Assembly: GCF_021864465.1 (NCBI RefSeq)
Contig: NZ_JAKKUV010000004.1
Coordinates: forward strand, 124,001-188,000
Reading direction: 5' to 3'
From: Hyphobacterium sp. SN044
GTDB taxonomy: Bacteria > Pseudomonadota > Alphaproteobacteria > Caulobacterales > Maricaulaceae
DNA: 64,000 bases
Every line of letters starts with the position of its first letter. Position 1 is the first letter of the stretch. Position numbers and translations under genes: made by a program. This document shows, in pieces, positions 8,894 through 16,767 of this stretch. The notes under the pieces are model-generated. The model made no database searches. It saw nothing but the letters and a program-made list of their open reading frames with translations, and was not told the origin of the DNA.

Positions 8894-10182
8894 CCACCGC
8901 CGCCCGGACGGTCCGGTCGCTGGACTGGATCGACCCTCTCGACGCCCTTTCCGCTTTTCAGGCGCATACCGGTACCCTGCTGCTCAGCGGCGGGCCGAAC
9001 TCGCAATCCTTTCTCTTTCCCGGTCCCGCCACGCCCTTTCCGATCGGAAAGGCTGGCCTGCAGGACTTGGGCTGGTTCGACGCGATGGGCGCGGCGCGCA
9101 ATGCCACGGCCGCCGGCGACCGGGTGGCGGGGCTTTTCGAATACGAGGCGGCACGGAGTTTCAACGCCCCGGACGGGTCGCCCGACCGGCCGCCGATCCA
9201 TCTCTTCGCCTACCGCGCTTGGCTGCGCTTCGACCCGATCGACCGCCGTGTCACGCTCGAGGGCTCGCAGACGGCGGCGCGCGACGTCGCGCGCTGTCTG
9301 GCGGAGGCGAAGCCCAGGGCAGCGGTGGCTGAACCGTCCGGATCGTTCGCGCCGGTCTGGAGCAAGGCGCGCTACATCGAGGCCTGCCGCGCCATCCTCG
9401 AGCACATTCGCGCCGGCGATATCTATCAGACCAATCTGTCCCAGCCCTTTGCCGGCAGGCTCGGGGAGGGCGATACGCCGTTCGACCTGTTCCGCCGCCT
9501 CACCGCGAATAGTCCGGCGCCGCACGGGGCGTGGCTGCGGCTGTCGCCGCAGCGGGTGGTCGTGACGAATTCCCCGGAACGCTTCCTGAAGCTCGAAAAG
9601 GGTGTCGCGGAGGCCCGCCCGATCAAGGGAACCCGTCCGCGCGGCGCGACCCCGGACGAGGATGCGGCGCTGAAGGCGGAACTGGCGGCCAGTGCGAAGG
9701 ACCGGGCGGAAAACCTGATGATCGTCGATCTGATGCGCAACGATCTGTCACGCGTGTGCGCGCCCGGCTCGGTCGCGGTGCCGGAATTGTTCAAGGTGGA
9801 GAGCTTCGCCAATGTCCACCACCTCGTCTCGGCTGTGACGGGGTGGCTGGCCGAGGGCAAGGATGCGCTCGACCTGCTCGCGGCGGCGTTTCCGCCGGGG
9901 TCGATTACCGGTGCGCCGAAGCTGCGCGCGATGGATATTCTGAGCGAGCAGGAGGGCGAGGCGCGCGGGGCCTATTGCGGGGCGCTCGGCTGGATCGGGG
10001 ACGAGGCGCAATCGATGGATTTCAACGTGATGATCCGCACGCTGACCCTCGACGCCGACGCGGACGGCTGGCGCGTGTCCGGGCGTTCGGGCGGCGCGAT
10101 CACGATCGGGTCCGACCCGGAGGCCGAATATGCCGAGACGCTCGCCAAGGCATCGGCGCTGAAGCGGGCGGTGGCCGGATGA
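8890..10182 (+). CDS. pabB: Aminodeoxychorismate synthase component I
   Basis: About 430 residues. Converts chorismate plus ammonia to 4-amino-4-deoxychorismate for folate synthesis. The chorismate-binding core is clear: GDIYQTNLSQPF, IKGTRPRG, DRAENLMIVDLMRNDLSRVC, FPPGSITGAPKLRAM and GYCGALGWIG-like AYCGALGWIGDE. IKGTRP and PGSITGAPK are the active-site signatures. The start is the GTG at 8890 overlapping the previous TGA; no ATG fits the conserved N terminus. A trpE function is less likely because pabC follows directly with an ATGA overlap. Confidence 0.9.
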   Translation: MTTAARTVRSLDWIDPLDALSAFQAHTGTLLLSGGPNSQSFLFPGPATPFPIGKAGLQDLGWFDAMGAARNATAAGDRVAGLFEYEAARSFNAPDGSPDRPPIHLFAYRAWLRFDPIDRRVTLEGSQTAARDVARCLAEAKPRAAVAEPSGSFAPVWSKARYIEACRAILEHIRAGDIYQTNLSQPFAGRLGEGDTPFDLFRRLTANSPAPHGAWLRLSPQRVVVTNSPERFLKLEKGVAEARPIKGTRPRGATPDEDAALKAELAASAKDRAENLMIVDLMRNDLSRVCAPGSVAVPELFKVESFANVHHLVSAVTGWLAEGKDALDLLAAAFPPGSITGAPKLRAMDILSEQEGEARGAYCGALGWIGDEAQSMDFNVMIRTLTLDADADGWRVSGRSGGAITIGSDPEAEYAETLAKASALKRAVAG

Positions 10183-10988
10183 TGCGGAGCTGGGACGAAC
10201 AGGGCTGGCGGACGTTCGAGCCGGGCGATATCGCGCCGGAGGACCGCGGCTTCCTCATCGGTGACGGCGTGTTCGAGACGATGCGCGTGGCCGGTGGCCG
10301 GATTCGCCATTCCGACGCCCACCGCGACCGGTTCGAAGCGGCGTGCGCCGCGCTCGATCTCGACTGTCCGGCGGAGTGGGGCCAAGTCGAGGCTGCCGCC
10401 ACGGGGCTGCCGGATGGGTCAATTCTGCGCCTGACGCTGACGCGCGGGCCGGGGCCGCGCGGGATCGGCCCGGTCACGGAGCCGGAACCGCGGCTCTTTC
10501 TGGCGGATTTTCCGCCCGTATCTCCGCCGGAACCGGTGTCACTTTGCACCGTGTCGATCCGCCGATCGCCGAGCAGCCTTGCCAGCCGGTACAAGACGCT
10601 GAGCTATGCCGACAATGCGGCCGCCCGGCGCGAAGCGGTGGCTTCCGGGGCCGACATGGCGCTGCTGCTGACGACGGAAGGGCATGTCTCGGGGGCGGAC
10701 TGCGCCAATCTGTTCTGGATCAAGGGCGATGTGCTCTGCACGCCGTTACCCGGTTGCGCGATCCGGCCGGGCGTGATGCGCGAGGCGGTGATGGCTAAGG
10801 CGAGAGATACGGGTCTGATGGTGCGCGAGCACGTGTTTCCGCCAGCGGCCCTATTGTCGGCCGGGGCGGTTTTCGTGACCAATGCCGCGATGGGTGTGGT
10901 GCCGGTGCGCAGGATCGACGGCCGGACGGTCCCGGCAAGCCATCCTGCGATGCTGCGCCTCAGCGAAGCGGTGTCTACTGCCGGCTGA
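10179..10988 (+). CDS. pabC: Aminodeoxychorismate lyase (class IV PLP enzyme)
   Basis: 269 residues. Cleaves 4-amino-4-deoxychorismate to p-aminobenzoate and pyruvate, completing the PabB pathway. Fold-type IV features: RGFLIGDGVFETMRV at the N terminus, pyridoxal-binding lysine K139 in SRYKTLSYADN, and VTNAAMGVVPVRRIDG near the C terminus. A D-amino-acid or branched-chain aminotransferase is the alternative, but the overlap with pabB favours PabC. Its 3' end overlaps the convergent pilus gene by 14 bases. Confidence 0.85.
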   Translation: MMRSWDEQGWRTFEPGDIAPEDRGFLIGDGVFETMRVAGGRIRHSDAHRDRFEAACAALDLDCPAEWGQVEAAATGLPDGSILRLTLTRGPGPRGIGPVTEPEPRLFLADFPPVSPPEPVSLCTVSIRRSPSSLASRYKTLSYADNAAARREAVASGADMALLLTTEGHVSGADCANLFWIKGDVLCTPLPGCAIRPGVMREAVMAKARDTGLMVREHVFPPAALLSAGAVFVTNAAMGVVPVRRIDGRTVPASHPAMLRLSEAVSTAG

Positions 10989-11502
10989 CGACGAGCGAGC
11001 GGCGCGGGCGCAGGTAGAAGGTTTCCTCGATGTCGAACCGTCCGACGCCGATTTCGGAAAAGGCGGATTCGTACGGGTAGAGCACTTCCACCATGATGAC
11101 CGAGCGGCCCGGCGTCAGAATGCCCGCCGGCGTGGTGTAGCGCGTGCCTTCGCCGAGCGGGGTCATGCCGGTCGCATCGCTCCAGTCGACCTGGGCATCA
11201 CCGCTCAGATTCATCGTGATCGAAGAGATCCGGACCTGCAGGAGATTGCCCGGGTTCGGTGCGACCAGAACCGCTCCGGCGGCGAGGATTTGCTCCATCT
11301 CGTCGTCGGTAATGACGTCGTCCTGCGCCACAAGGTCGGCGAGGGCGCTGGCCGTGGAGGTGACCTTGCGGTCGACACCGAGCGCGAGGCTGACTTCCAC
11401 AACGCCGAGATAGAAGAGCATCATGACCGGTGCGATCAGGGCGAACTCGACCGCCGACACGCCGTCCTGACGGCGAACGAGGCTGCGGATGAAGCGGATC
11501 AT
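10975..11502 (-). CDS. TadE/TadG-type pseudopilin
   Basis: 175 residues: a basic N terminus, then the TadE-family segment QDGVSAVEFALIAPVMMLF, in which cleavage after G14 by the prepilin peptidase leaves a hydrophobic helix with the conserved glutamate. The rest is a periplasmic beta-rich domain. The start at 11502 is preferred because GAGGA lies at proper distance; ATGs at 11511 and 11523 are also in frame. It follows the other TadE-like gene by about 11 bases and is probably co-transcribed with it. Role: minor component or assembly factor of the Flp pilus made by the cpa genes on the opposite strand. Confidence 0.85.
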   Translation of the reverse strand: MIRFIRSLVRRQDGVSAVEFALIAPVMMLFYLGVVEVSLALGVDRKVTSTASALADLVAQDDVITDDEMEQILAAGAVLVAPNPGNLLQVRISSITMNLSGDAQVDWSDATGMTPLGEGTRYTTPAGILTPGRSVIMVEVLYPYESAFSEIGVGRFDIEETFYLRPRRSLVVSRQ

Positions 11503-11513
11503 GGCGCGCATCC

Positions 11514-12053
11514 TCAGTCCCACGGCTCGTTGCGGAAGACGGTCGCCGATGTGATCAGGCGCTCATTGTTCGACATGTTGGACATGGAGTTCATGAAGTT
11601 CGGCATCAGCAGCGGCCAGCGGTAGAAGACCCGCACCATCACGATGTCGCCGGCGTCGCCGGGATCGAATCCCATATCGTCGGTCTGCAGGTCGCCGTCT
11701 TCATTGACCGGATCGGACACGGCGACATTGTCGAAGTCCTGGAAGACGCGGACATCGAAGTCGAGCCGGGCGCAATCGGCGATGACCTCGATTCGTTCGC
11801 ACACGGCGTCGCGGAAGCCGTCGGCGTCCATGCCGCCGGCCTGAACCTGGCCTGTGCGGATTTCGCGGGCGGATTCCAGCACGGCATTTTCGATCACGGT
11901 GGACGCGAAGAAGACCGCCGCGATTTCGACCAGCGCCATGAGGAAAAAGAAGAAGGGACCGGCGATCAGCGCGAATTCGACCGCTGTCGCTCCTTTCCGG
12001 TCGCGCCGGAATGTCCTGAGTTTACGCGCGAGATGCATGGGTCCAACCGTCAT
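11514..12053 (-). CDS. tadE: TadE-type pseudopilin
   Basis: 179 residues. The motif RDRKGATAVEFALIAGPFFF contains the G/A prepilin cleavage site and +5 glutamate typical of TadE, followed by a hydrophobic helix and a periplasmic domain with a conserved cysteine pair (CERIEVIADC). An alternative ATG at 12038 removes five residues; neither start has well-spaced ribosome-binding bases. It is the first of two tandem TadE-like genes and lies about 60 bases downstream of the secretin N-domain gene. Confidence 0.87.
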   Translation of the reverse strand: MTVGPMHLARKLRTFRRDRKGATAVEFALIAGPFFFFLMALVEIAAVFFASTVIENAVLESAREIRTGQVQAGGMDADGFRDAVCERIEVIADCARLDFDVRVFQDFDNVAVSDPVNEDGDLQTDDMGFDPGDAGDIVMVRVFYRWPLLMPNFMNSMSNMSNNERLITSATVFRNEPWD

Positions 12054-12113
12054 CCTTCACGGTGACTGTCGCGCATCTCGCTTAAGTCCGCGTAAAATCG
12101 CGTGGTTAACGGA

Positions 12114-12596
12114 TTATTCCCGGCCGCCGGCGAGCGGGGCGCTGCCGCCGTCTCCGGCCGCGACGGCCTGGGCCGCGGACTGAAGCCGTGTGTTGCCCTG
12201 GTTGGACAGAGCGTCGAAGCGCTCCGGATCGTCGCCGATGGCCGGGATTGCTTCGCACTGCGCGCCGCAGGCAAAGGTCGTGCGGTTGGCCCCTCTATAG
12301 AGAGTCACGCCGCCGTCGGGCGTGCCGCCGACGACGACGTCCTGCGCGTAGATCACGCGCCCGCGCGCGTCGAGCGCGATGATATTGGTCCGGCCATGTA
12401 GGCGGCCGGTCAGGATCAGCGTGTTGCGATCATGAATCACGGCATCGGCGACCGACGGGTTGCCGATCACCACCGTATAGGCGGGGGCGGGCAGGCGGAC
12501 GACGTCCGCGTGGTCGGCTTCGAGATAGCGCTCTTGCGCGGCAGCCGTGCCCGAAAGGGCCAGCGCGGCGAGAGAGGCGAGAACGAGATGACGCAT
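12114..12596 (-). CDS. Free-standing secretin N-terminal-domain protein of the Tad pilus locus
   Basis: 160-residue exported protein with signal peptide (MRHLVLASLAALALSGTAAA) and a GGAGG ribosome-binding site. The region VVRLPAPAYTVVIGNPSVAD and the following INTLILTGR-like LILTGRLHGRTNIIALD closely mirror the N-terminal domain of CpaC in this same locus (IVHLPVDAADVLVTNPEVAD, AYLLGLTTGSTNAFFFD). No secretin domain follows. It holds two cysteines (FACGAQCEAIP), likely a disulfide. It may cap, pilot or compete with the CpaC ring. It is first in a minus-strand run with the two TadE genes. Confidence 0.85.
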   Translation of the reverse strand: MRHLVLASLAALALSGTAAAQERYLEADHADVVRLPAPAYTVVIGNPSVADAVIHDRNTLILTGRLHGRTNIIALDARGRVIYAQDVVVGGTPDGGVTLYRGANRTTFACGAQCEAIPAIGDDPERFDALSNQGNTRLQSAAQAVAAGDGGSAPLAGGRE

Positions 12597-12866
12597 GGCG
12601 TCCTCCGCAGGTCTGGATCCGCCTGACAGGAAAGCGCGCCCGCGTGAAGACTTTCTAAACGGAGGGCGAGGGAAGTTACCAATTCTTTTTGAATATTCTT
12701 GGTTAGTCTTCTTTAACCATATTCCGGGTTCCCCCATGTAAAGACATAATTAAGCATGCGCTTTAACGTGGCTGAAAGGCTCTTCGTGTTTGATGGCGTC
12801 ACTTCGGGAGATGTCGGGACGGACTGACCCGGGTGGATGTGTGCTAGCAACACGGGAGAGACCCAA
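12597..12866. promoter_or_regulatory. Divergent promoter region between the minor-pilin operon and flp
   Basis: 270 bases between divergently transcribed pilus genes, clearly more AT-rich than its flanks. It contains TTTAACCAT at 12712-12720 and TTAA-N9-TTAAC at 12750-12767. These resemble CtrA half-sites, but the spacing is not the standard N7, so regulation by CtrA is only a possibility. No confident -35/-10 pair was identified by eye. Confidence 0.4.
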
Positions 12867-13025
12867 ATGAAAATGATTTCGCGCTTCTTCAAGGACGAGT
12901 CGGGTGCCACGGCCATCGAGTATGGTCTGATCGCGGCTCTTATCGCTGTGGTGATCATCGGTGCCGTGACGGCGCTGGGCACCGGCGTCCGTGACAACCT
13001 GCAGACGGTTGCCGACGCGATCTAA
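12867..13025 (+). CDS. flp: Flp-family type IVb pilin
   Basis: 52-residue major pilin of the Tad pilus. The leader MKMISRFFKDESG is cut after G13 by CpaA; the mature protein begins ATAIEYGLIAALIA with glutamate at +5 and tyrosine at +6, the Flp motif. One hydrophobic helix and a short tail follow. The start at 12867 is preceded by GGGAGAG at good distance. A strong terminator follows 30 bases after the stop, so flp is probably transcribed largely on its own at a high level. Confidence 0.96.
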   Translation: MKMISRFFKDESGATAIEYGLIAALIAVVIIGAVTALGTGVRDNLQTVADAI

Positions 13026-13056
13026 TCGCGACAACACTGACTGCAGTCAAAGAAAC

Positions 13057-13090
13057 GGGCCGCCTGGAGACATCCGGGCGGCCCTTTTCC
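13057..13090 (+). terminator. Intrinsic terminator after flp
   Basis: GGGCCGCC at 13057-13064 pairs with GGCGGCCC at 13077-13084 across a 12-base loop and is followed by TTTTCC. It should separate the abundant flp transcript from the cpaA operon. Confidence 0.88.
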
Positions 13091-13160
13091 TTTGCGCGTT
13101 AAGCCAAAGGCAAGAGGCGCCGGGGTAGAACACGCGCCGCAACAATGCCGGAGTGACGCC

Positions 13161-13664
13161 GTGGCCGCGCAATACATGCTTCTCGTCTTCGTCTTCCTGA
13201 TGGCGTTCGCCGCGATCAAGGACGCGATGAGCTTCACCATTCCCAACTGGCTCAACGGCGCCATCGTTCTCCTGTTTCCGGTGGCCGCCATCGCCTTCGG
13301 CATGAGTTGGGCGGAGTTCGGCCTTCACCTGGCGGTCGGGGCCGGGGCACTGGTTCTGGGGATGGCGCTGTTCGCGCCGGGCTGGATCGGCGGCGGCGAC
13401 GCCAAGCTGATCGCGGCGGCCGCGCTCTGGTTTGGCTGGCCGGATGCGGGGATGTTCCTCGCCAAGTCCGCGCTGATGGGCGGGGCGCTGGCCGTCATTC
13501 TCCTGATGCTGCGCCGGATGGTGCCGGCCACCAATCTGTCGGCAGGCTGGGTCGCGAAGACGCCGCTGGCAGAAGGCGCCCCAGCCCCTTACGGAATTGC
13601 TCTCGCCGCCGGTGCATTCTGGACGCTTCCGGGTAGCACGCTGTTAACGCTGGCTCTGGGCTAG
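13161..13664 (+). CDS. cpaA: Prepilin peptidase (A24 family)
   Basis: 167-residue inner-membrane aspartyl protease that processes Flp and TadE prepilins. The two catalytic aspartates are visible: D21 in AAIKDAMSFTIPNWL and D80 in GWIGGGDAKL (GxGD-type). Several hydrophobic segments span the sequence and there is no N-terminal methylase domain, as usual for the TadV/CpaA branch. Start: GTG at 13161 with GGAG seven bases upstream; ATG at 13176 is the alternative. Confidence 0.93.
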   Translation: MAAQYMLLVFVFLMAFAAIKDAMSFTIPNWLNGAIVLLFPVAAIAFGMSWAEFGLHLAVGAGALVLGMALFAPGWIGGGDAKLIAAAALWFGWPDAGMFLAKSALMGGALAVILLMLRRMVPATNLSAGWVAKTPLAEGAPAPYGIALAAGAFWTLPGSTLLTLALG

Positions 13665-13774
13665 CTGCGCGAAGTCGCGAGGCCTGCGGCATTGCGGCGT
13701 AAATCTTAACGCCCCTTTGAGAAATTGGCGGTCTGATCGCACACGGAGACCTTTATCCGAGGGGACGTGCCGCG

Positions 13775-14617
13775 ATGAATTCAGCCCGGATCCTGATCCT
13801 CGCGTTGGCCGCTGTCGCGGCTGCCGCGGCGGCTTATTTCGTATACAGCCGATCCGGCACGCCGGAGCCGCAAGTCGTTGAACGGCCTGTGGAAAGAGCG
13901 CCTGCTGTCCGGGTCCTTGCGGCGCGTGGCGATCTGGAAACCGGCGAACGCATCAGCGCTTCGGACCTCTATTGGCAGCCCTGGCCGGAAGAAGCGGTCA
14001 GCCCGGCCTATGTGACCGAATCACGCTCCCCCGACGCGATCGAGGAATTCGTCGGCGCGATCGTGCGCGCCTCGATCGCCCAGGGCGAGCCGATCACGCC
14101 GCGCAAGCTGGTTCCCGCCGGTCAGGCTGGCTTCATGTCGGCGGTGCTGACGCCAGGCATGCGGGCGGTCGCCGTTCCGCTGTCGGCGGAAACCGGCGCG
14201 GGGGGCTTCATCCTGCCGAATGACCGCGTCGATGTGATCGTCACCTATGAAGAGGACGGCCGCGAATCCTACGGCCGCGGCGGCGGCTTCGTCGCCGAGA
14301 CCGTCGTTGAAAACACGCGTGTCCTCGCGATCGACCAGATTTTCGGAGAGGACGAGGAAGAAGGCGCGGTCGTGGGCTCGACCGCGACGCTCGAACTCAC
14401 CCCCGATCAGGCCCGCGCCGTCACCCTGGCGGTCGCGCGCGGCGAGGTGTCGCTGGCGCTGCGCAGCCTGACGGACGGGGATGGCGGCCCCCGGCTTTCC
14501 GCGCCGGAAGTGGTGGCGCGCGACGAAGCCGATGATGACCGCGACCGGGGCCGCAACACGATGACGGTCTACCGCTATGGCCAGCGCCAGGATGTGGCGC
14601 TCGGTGACGGGGGCTAG
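13775..14617 (+). CDS. cpaB: Flp pilus assembly protein CpaB/RcpC
   Basis: 280 residues: an N-terminal membrane anchor (about residues 5-23), a SAF-like domain (VRVLAARGDLETGERISASD through APRKLV-type TPRKLV), then the RcpC signature PGMRAVAVPLSAETGAGGF and NDRVDVIVTYE. It is a periplasmic partner that connects the CpaC secretin with the inner-membrane machinery. It ends five bases before cpaC, so the genes are one operon. Confidence 0.94.
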   Translation: MNSARILILALAAVAAAAAAYFVYSRSGTPEPQVVERPVERAPAVRVLAARGDLETGERISASDLYWQPWPEEAVSPAYVTESRSPDAIEEFVGAIVRASIAQGEPITPRKLVPAGQAGFMSAVLTPGMRAVAVPLSAETGAGGFILPNDRVDVIVTYEEDGRESYGRGGGFVAETVVENTRVLAIDQIFGEDEEEGAVVGSTATLELTPDQARAVTLAVARGEVSLALRSLTDGDGGPRLSAPEVVARDEADDDRDRGRNTMTVYRYGQRQDVALGDGG

Positions 14618-14621
14618 GACC

Positions 14622-16079
14622 ATGATCGCTCGCCTCCTTCTTGCTTCCGCGCTTGTCGCCTTCGCGCCGATGGCCGCCGCTCAATCGGGCGAGACCTCGA
14701 CGCGCCAGGTGCATATCGTGTCGTCGGGTGACGGCCCGGCCGCGCAAACGCTGAACCTGCCGGCCTCGCAGGCGGCGATCGTGCATCTGCCGGTCGATGC
14801 TGCAGACGTGCTGGTCACCAATCCGGAAGTCGCCGATGCAGTGATCCGCACGCCGCGGCGGGCCTATCTGCTCGGCCTGACGACCGGCTCGACCAATGCC
14901 TTCTTCTTCGATGCCAATGGCGAACTGATCCTCGACCTGCAAATCCGCGTCGACCGGGATTTCGGGGCGCTGCGCGACCAGATTGCGCGCCTCCTGCCGG
15001 ACTCGCGCATCGAAGTCGATGCGATGAACAACCGGATCGTTCTGTCGGGCTCCGCGCCGGACGCCGCGTCTGCGGATGCCGCGCGCCGCCTGGCCCAGCA
15101 ATGGGTCGATGACCCGGAACACGTCCTGTCGATGATCGCGGTCGAAGGCCGTCAGCAGGTGATGCTGCGCGTCCGCATCGTGGAAATGCAGCGCACCATC
15201 GTGCGCCAGCTCGGCATCGATCTGTCGGCGGTCGCCCAGCTCGACGATCTCGCGGTTTCGGTTGCGACGGCGAACGAATTCTCGCTGGTCGGACGCTCGC
15301 TCGGCGGCTTCTCTGCGAATCTCGACTACACGAATAGCGGCGGCGGTGACATTTCCAGCGCCGGCGGCCTGATCCGTGCGCTCGAACAGATTGGCCTCGT
15401 GCGCACGCTGGCCGAACCGAACCTGACCGCGACGTCGGGCGAAGCGGCAAACTTCCTCGCCGGCGGCGGCGAATTCCCGGTCCCGACCGGGCGCGACCGC
15501 GACGGCAATATCATGGTCGAGTACAAGCAATTCGGTGTCGGGCTCGGCTTCACGCCGCTGGTCCTGTCAGAAGGCCGCATCTCGCTGCGCATCTCGACCG
15601 AGGTGTCCGAACTGTCCAGCCAGGGCGCGCTGTCGCTCGGCGAGACCGTCGTCCGCGACGACGAGGGCAATGTGATCGGCACGGTTCCGGGCGTCACCAT
15701 TCCCGCGCTGAACGTGACGCGGGCGGAAACCACGGTGGAACTGCCGTCGGGCGGCAGCCTCGTCCTCGCCGGCCTGATCCAGGAAGAAACGAGGCAGAAT
15801 CTGAACGGCATTCCGGGCATCCAGAACATTCCGGTGCTGGGCGCGCTCGCCCGGTCCCGTGACTTCGAGAACCAGGAAACCGAACTGGTCATCATCGTCA
15901 CACCGTATCTGGTCGATCCGACCAATGACGCGGCGATCTCGACCCCGGCGGACGGATACGCCACGGCGAGCGAGATCGAGACCATGTTCTTCGGCCACAT
16001 CAATCGCGCCTACGGCGTGCCCGGCGCCGACACGGACGGGCGCTCCTGGCGCGGTCCGATCGGCTTCATTCTCGACTAG
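14622..16079 (+). CDS. cpaC: Tad pilus secretin CpaC/RcpA
   Basis: 485 residues with signal peptide (MIARLLLASALVAFAPMAAA). Residues about 35-105 form the pilus N-terminal domain, followed by a BON-like segment (DSRIEVDAMNNRIVLSGSAP) and the secretin domain (residues about 235-450; LVRTLAEPNLTATSG, FGVGLGFTPLVL, SLVLAGLIQEE, ELVIIVTPYLVDP). It forms the outer-membrane channel for the Flp pilus. Start at 14622 immediately after cpaB. Confidence 0.96.
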   Translation: MIARLLLASALVAFAPMAAAQSGETSTRQVHIVSSGDGPAAQTLNLPASQAAIVHLPVDAADVLVTNPEVADAVIRTPRRAYLLGLTTGSTNAFFFDANGELILDLQIRVDRDFGALRDQIARLLPDSRIEVDAMNNRIVLSGSAPDAASADAARRLAQQWVDDPEHVLSMIAVEGRQQVMLRVRIVEMQRTIVRQLGIDLSAVAQLDDLAVSVATANEFSLVGRSLGGFSANLDYTNSGGGDISSAGGLIRALEQIGLVRTLAEPNLTATSGEAANFLAGGGEFPVPTGRDRDGNIMVEYKQFGVGLGFTPLVLSEGRISLRISTEVSELSSQGALSLGETVVRDDEGNVIGTVPGVTIPALNVTRAETTVELPSGGSLVLAGLIQEETRQNLNGIPGIQNIPVLGALARSRDFENQETELVIIVTPYLVDPTNDAAISTPADGYATASEIETMFFGHINRAYGVPGADTDGRSWRGPIGFILD

Positions 16080-16091
16080 GGAGAGACAAGG

Positions 16092-16763
16092 ATGACCCGC
16101 ATCACGATGCTGCTTCTGTCAGCCGCCGGTCTGGCCCTGTCGGGCTGTTACACCATGCCGAGCGATCGCGCCGGCGACCGTCCCCAGCCCTATGTGACGC
16201 AGGAAACCGCGCGCTTCGAGCTGGCGATGAACCCGGACGAAGGCGGTCTGGCCTGGTCGCAAATGGGCGCCTTCTCGGCCTTCATTGATGGCTACCGGTC
16301 GGATGGCGCCAGCCGGCTGGCCGTCACCGTTCCCGACCGGGTCGCGGACATGGACATGGCCGACAGCGCGATGAGCGAGCTCTTCGCCTATCTCGACGGG
16401 CGGGGGATTGCCTCCCACGCTGTCGCGCTTGGTGAATATGACGCGCAAGGTTCTCCGGTCGCGCCGATCATCGTCAGCTACATGGTCTATGCGGCCCATG
16501 CGCCGCGCGAATGCGAGAATCTCGGCTGGTCCAACCTGGCCGGAGAGTTCGACAACCGCGCCTATCCGCGCTTCGGCTGCGCCACGGCGGCGAATTATGC
16601 CGCGATGGTCGGCCATGCCTACGATCTCGTGGGACCGTCGAGCTCGGCCCCGGCCGATGCCGGGCGCAATGCAACGATCATGGACCGCTGGCGGGCCGGG
16701 CAGCCGACCTCGTCGCAGCGGAGCGAAGACGAAAGCGGCGCGGTCAGCCAGGTGGCGGAATAG
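16092..16763 (+). CDS. cpaD: Tad pilus lipoprotein CpaD
   Basis: 223 residues. The signal peptide ends in the lipobox LSGC with lipidated C19. CpaD family features are seen in the middle and C terminus (CENLGWSNLAGEFDNRAYPR, FGCATAANYAAMV), including the cysteines of the pilus assembly lipoprotein family. It presumably assists secretin targeting in the outer membrane. It lies between cpaC (12-base gap) and cpaE (4-base gap). Confidence 0.93.
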   Translation: MTRITMLLLSAAGLALSGCYTMPSDRAGDRPQPYVTQETARFELAMNPDEGGLAWSQMGAFSAFIDGYRSDGASRLAVTVPDRVADMDMADSAMSELFAYLDGRGIASHAVALGEYDAQGSPVAPIIVSYMVYAAHAPRECENLGWSNLAGEFDNRAYPRFGCATAANYAAMVGHAYDLVGPSSSAPADAGRNATIMDRWRAGQPTSSQRSEDESGAVSQVAE

Positions 16764-16767
16764 GTTG

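Noticed and set aside
12750-12767. CtrA box upstream of flp
   Set aside because: The half-sites TTAA and TTAAC are nine bases apart rather than seven; recorded only as a possibility within the promoter region.
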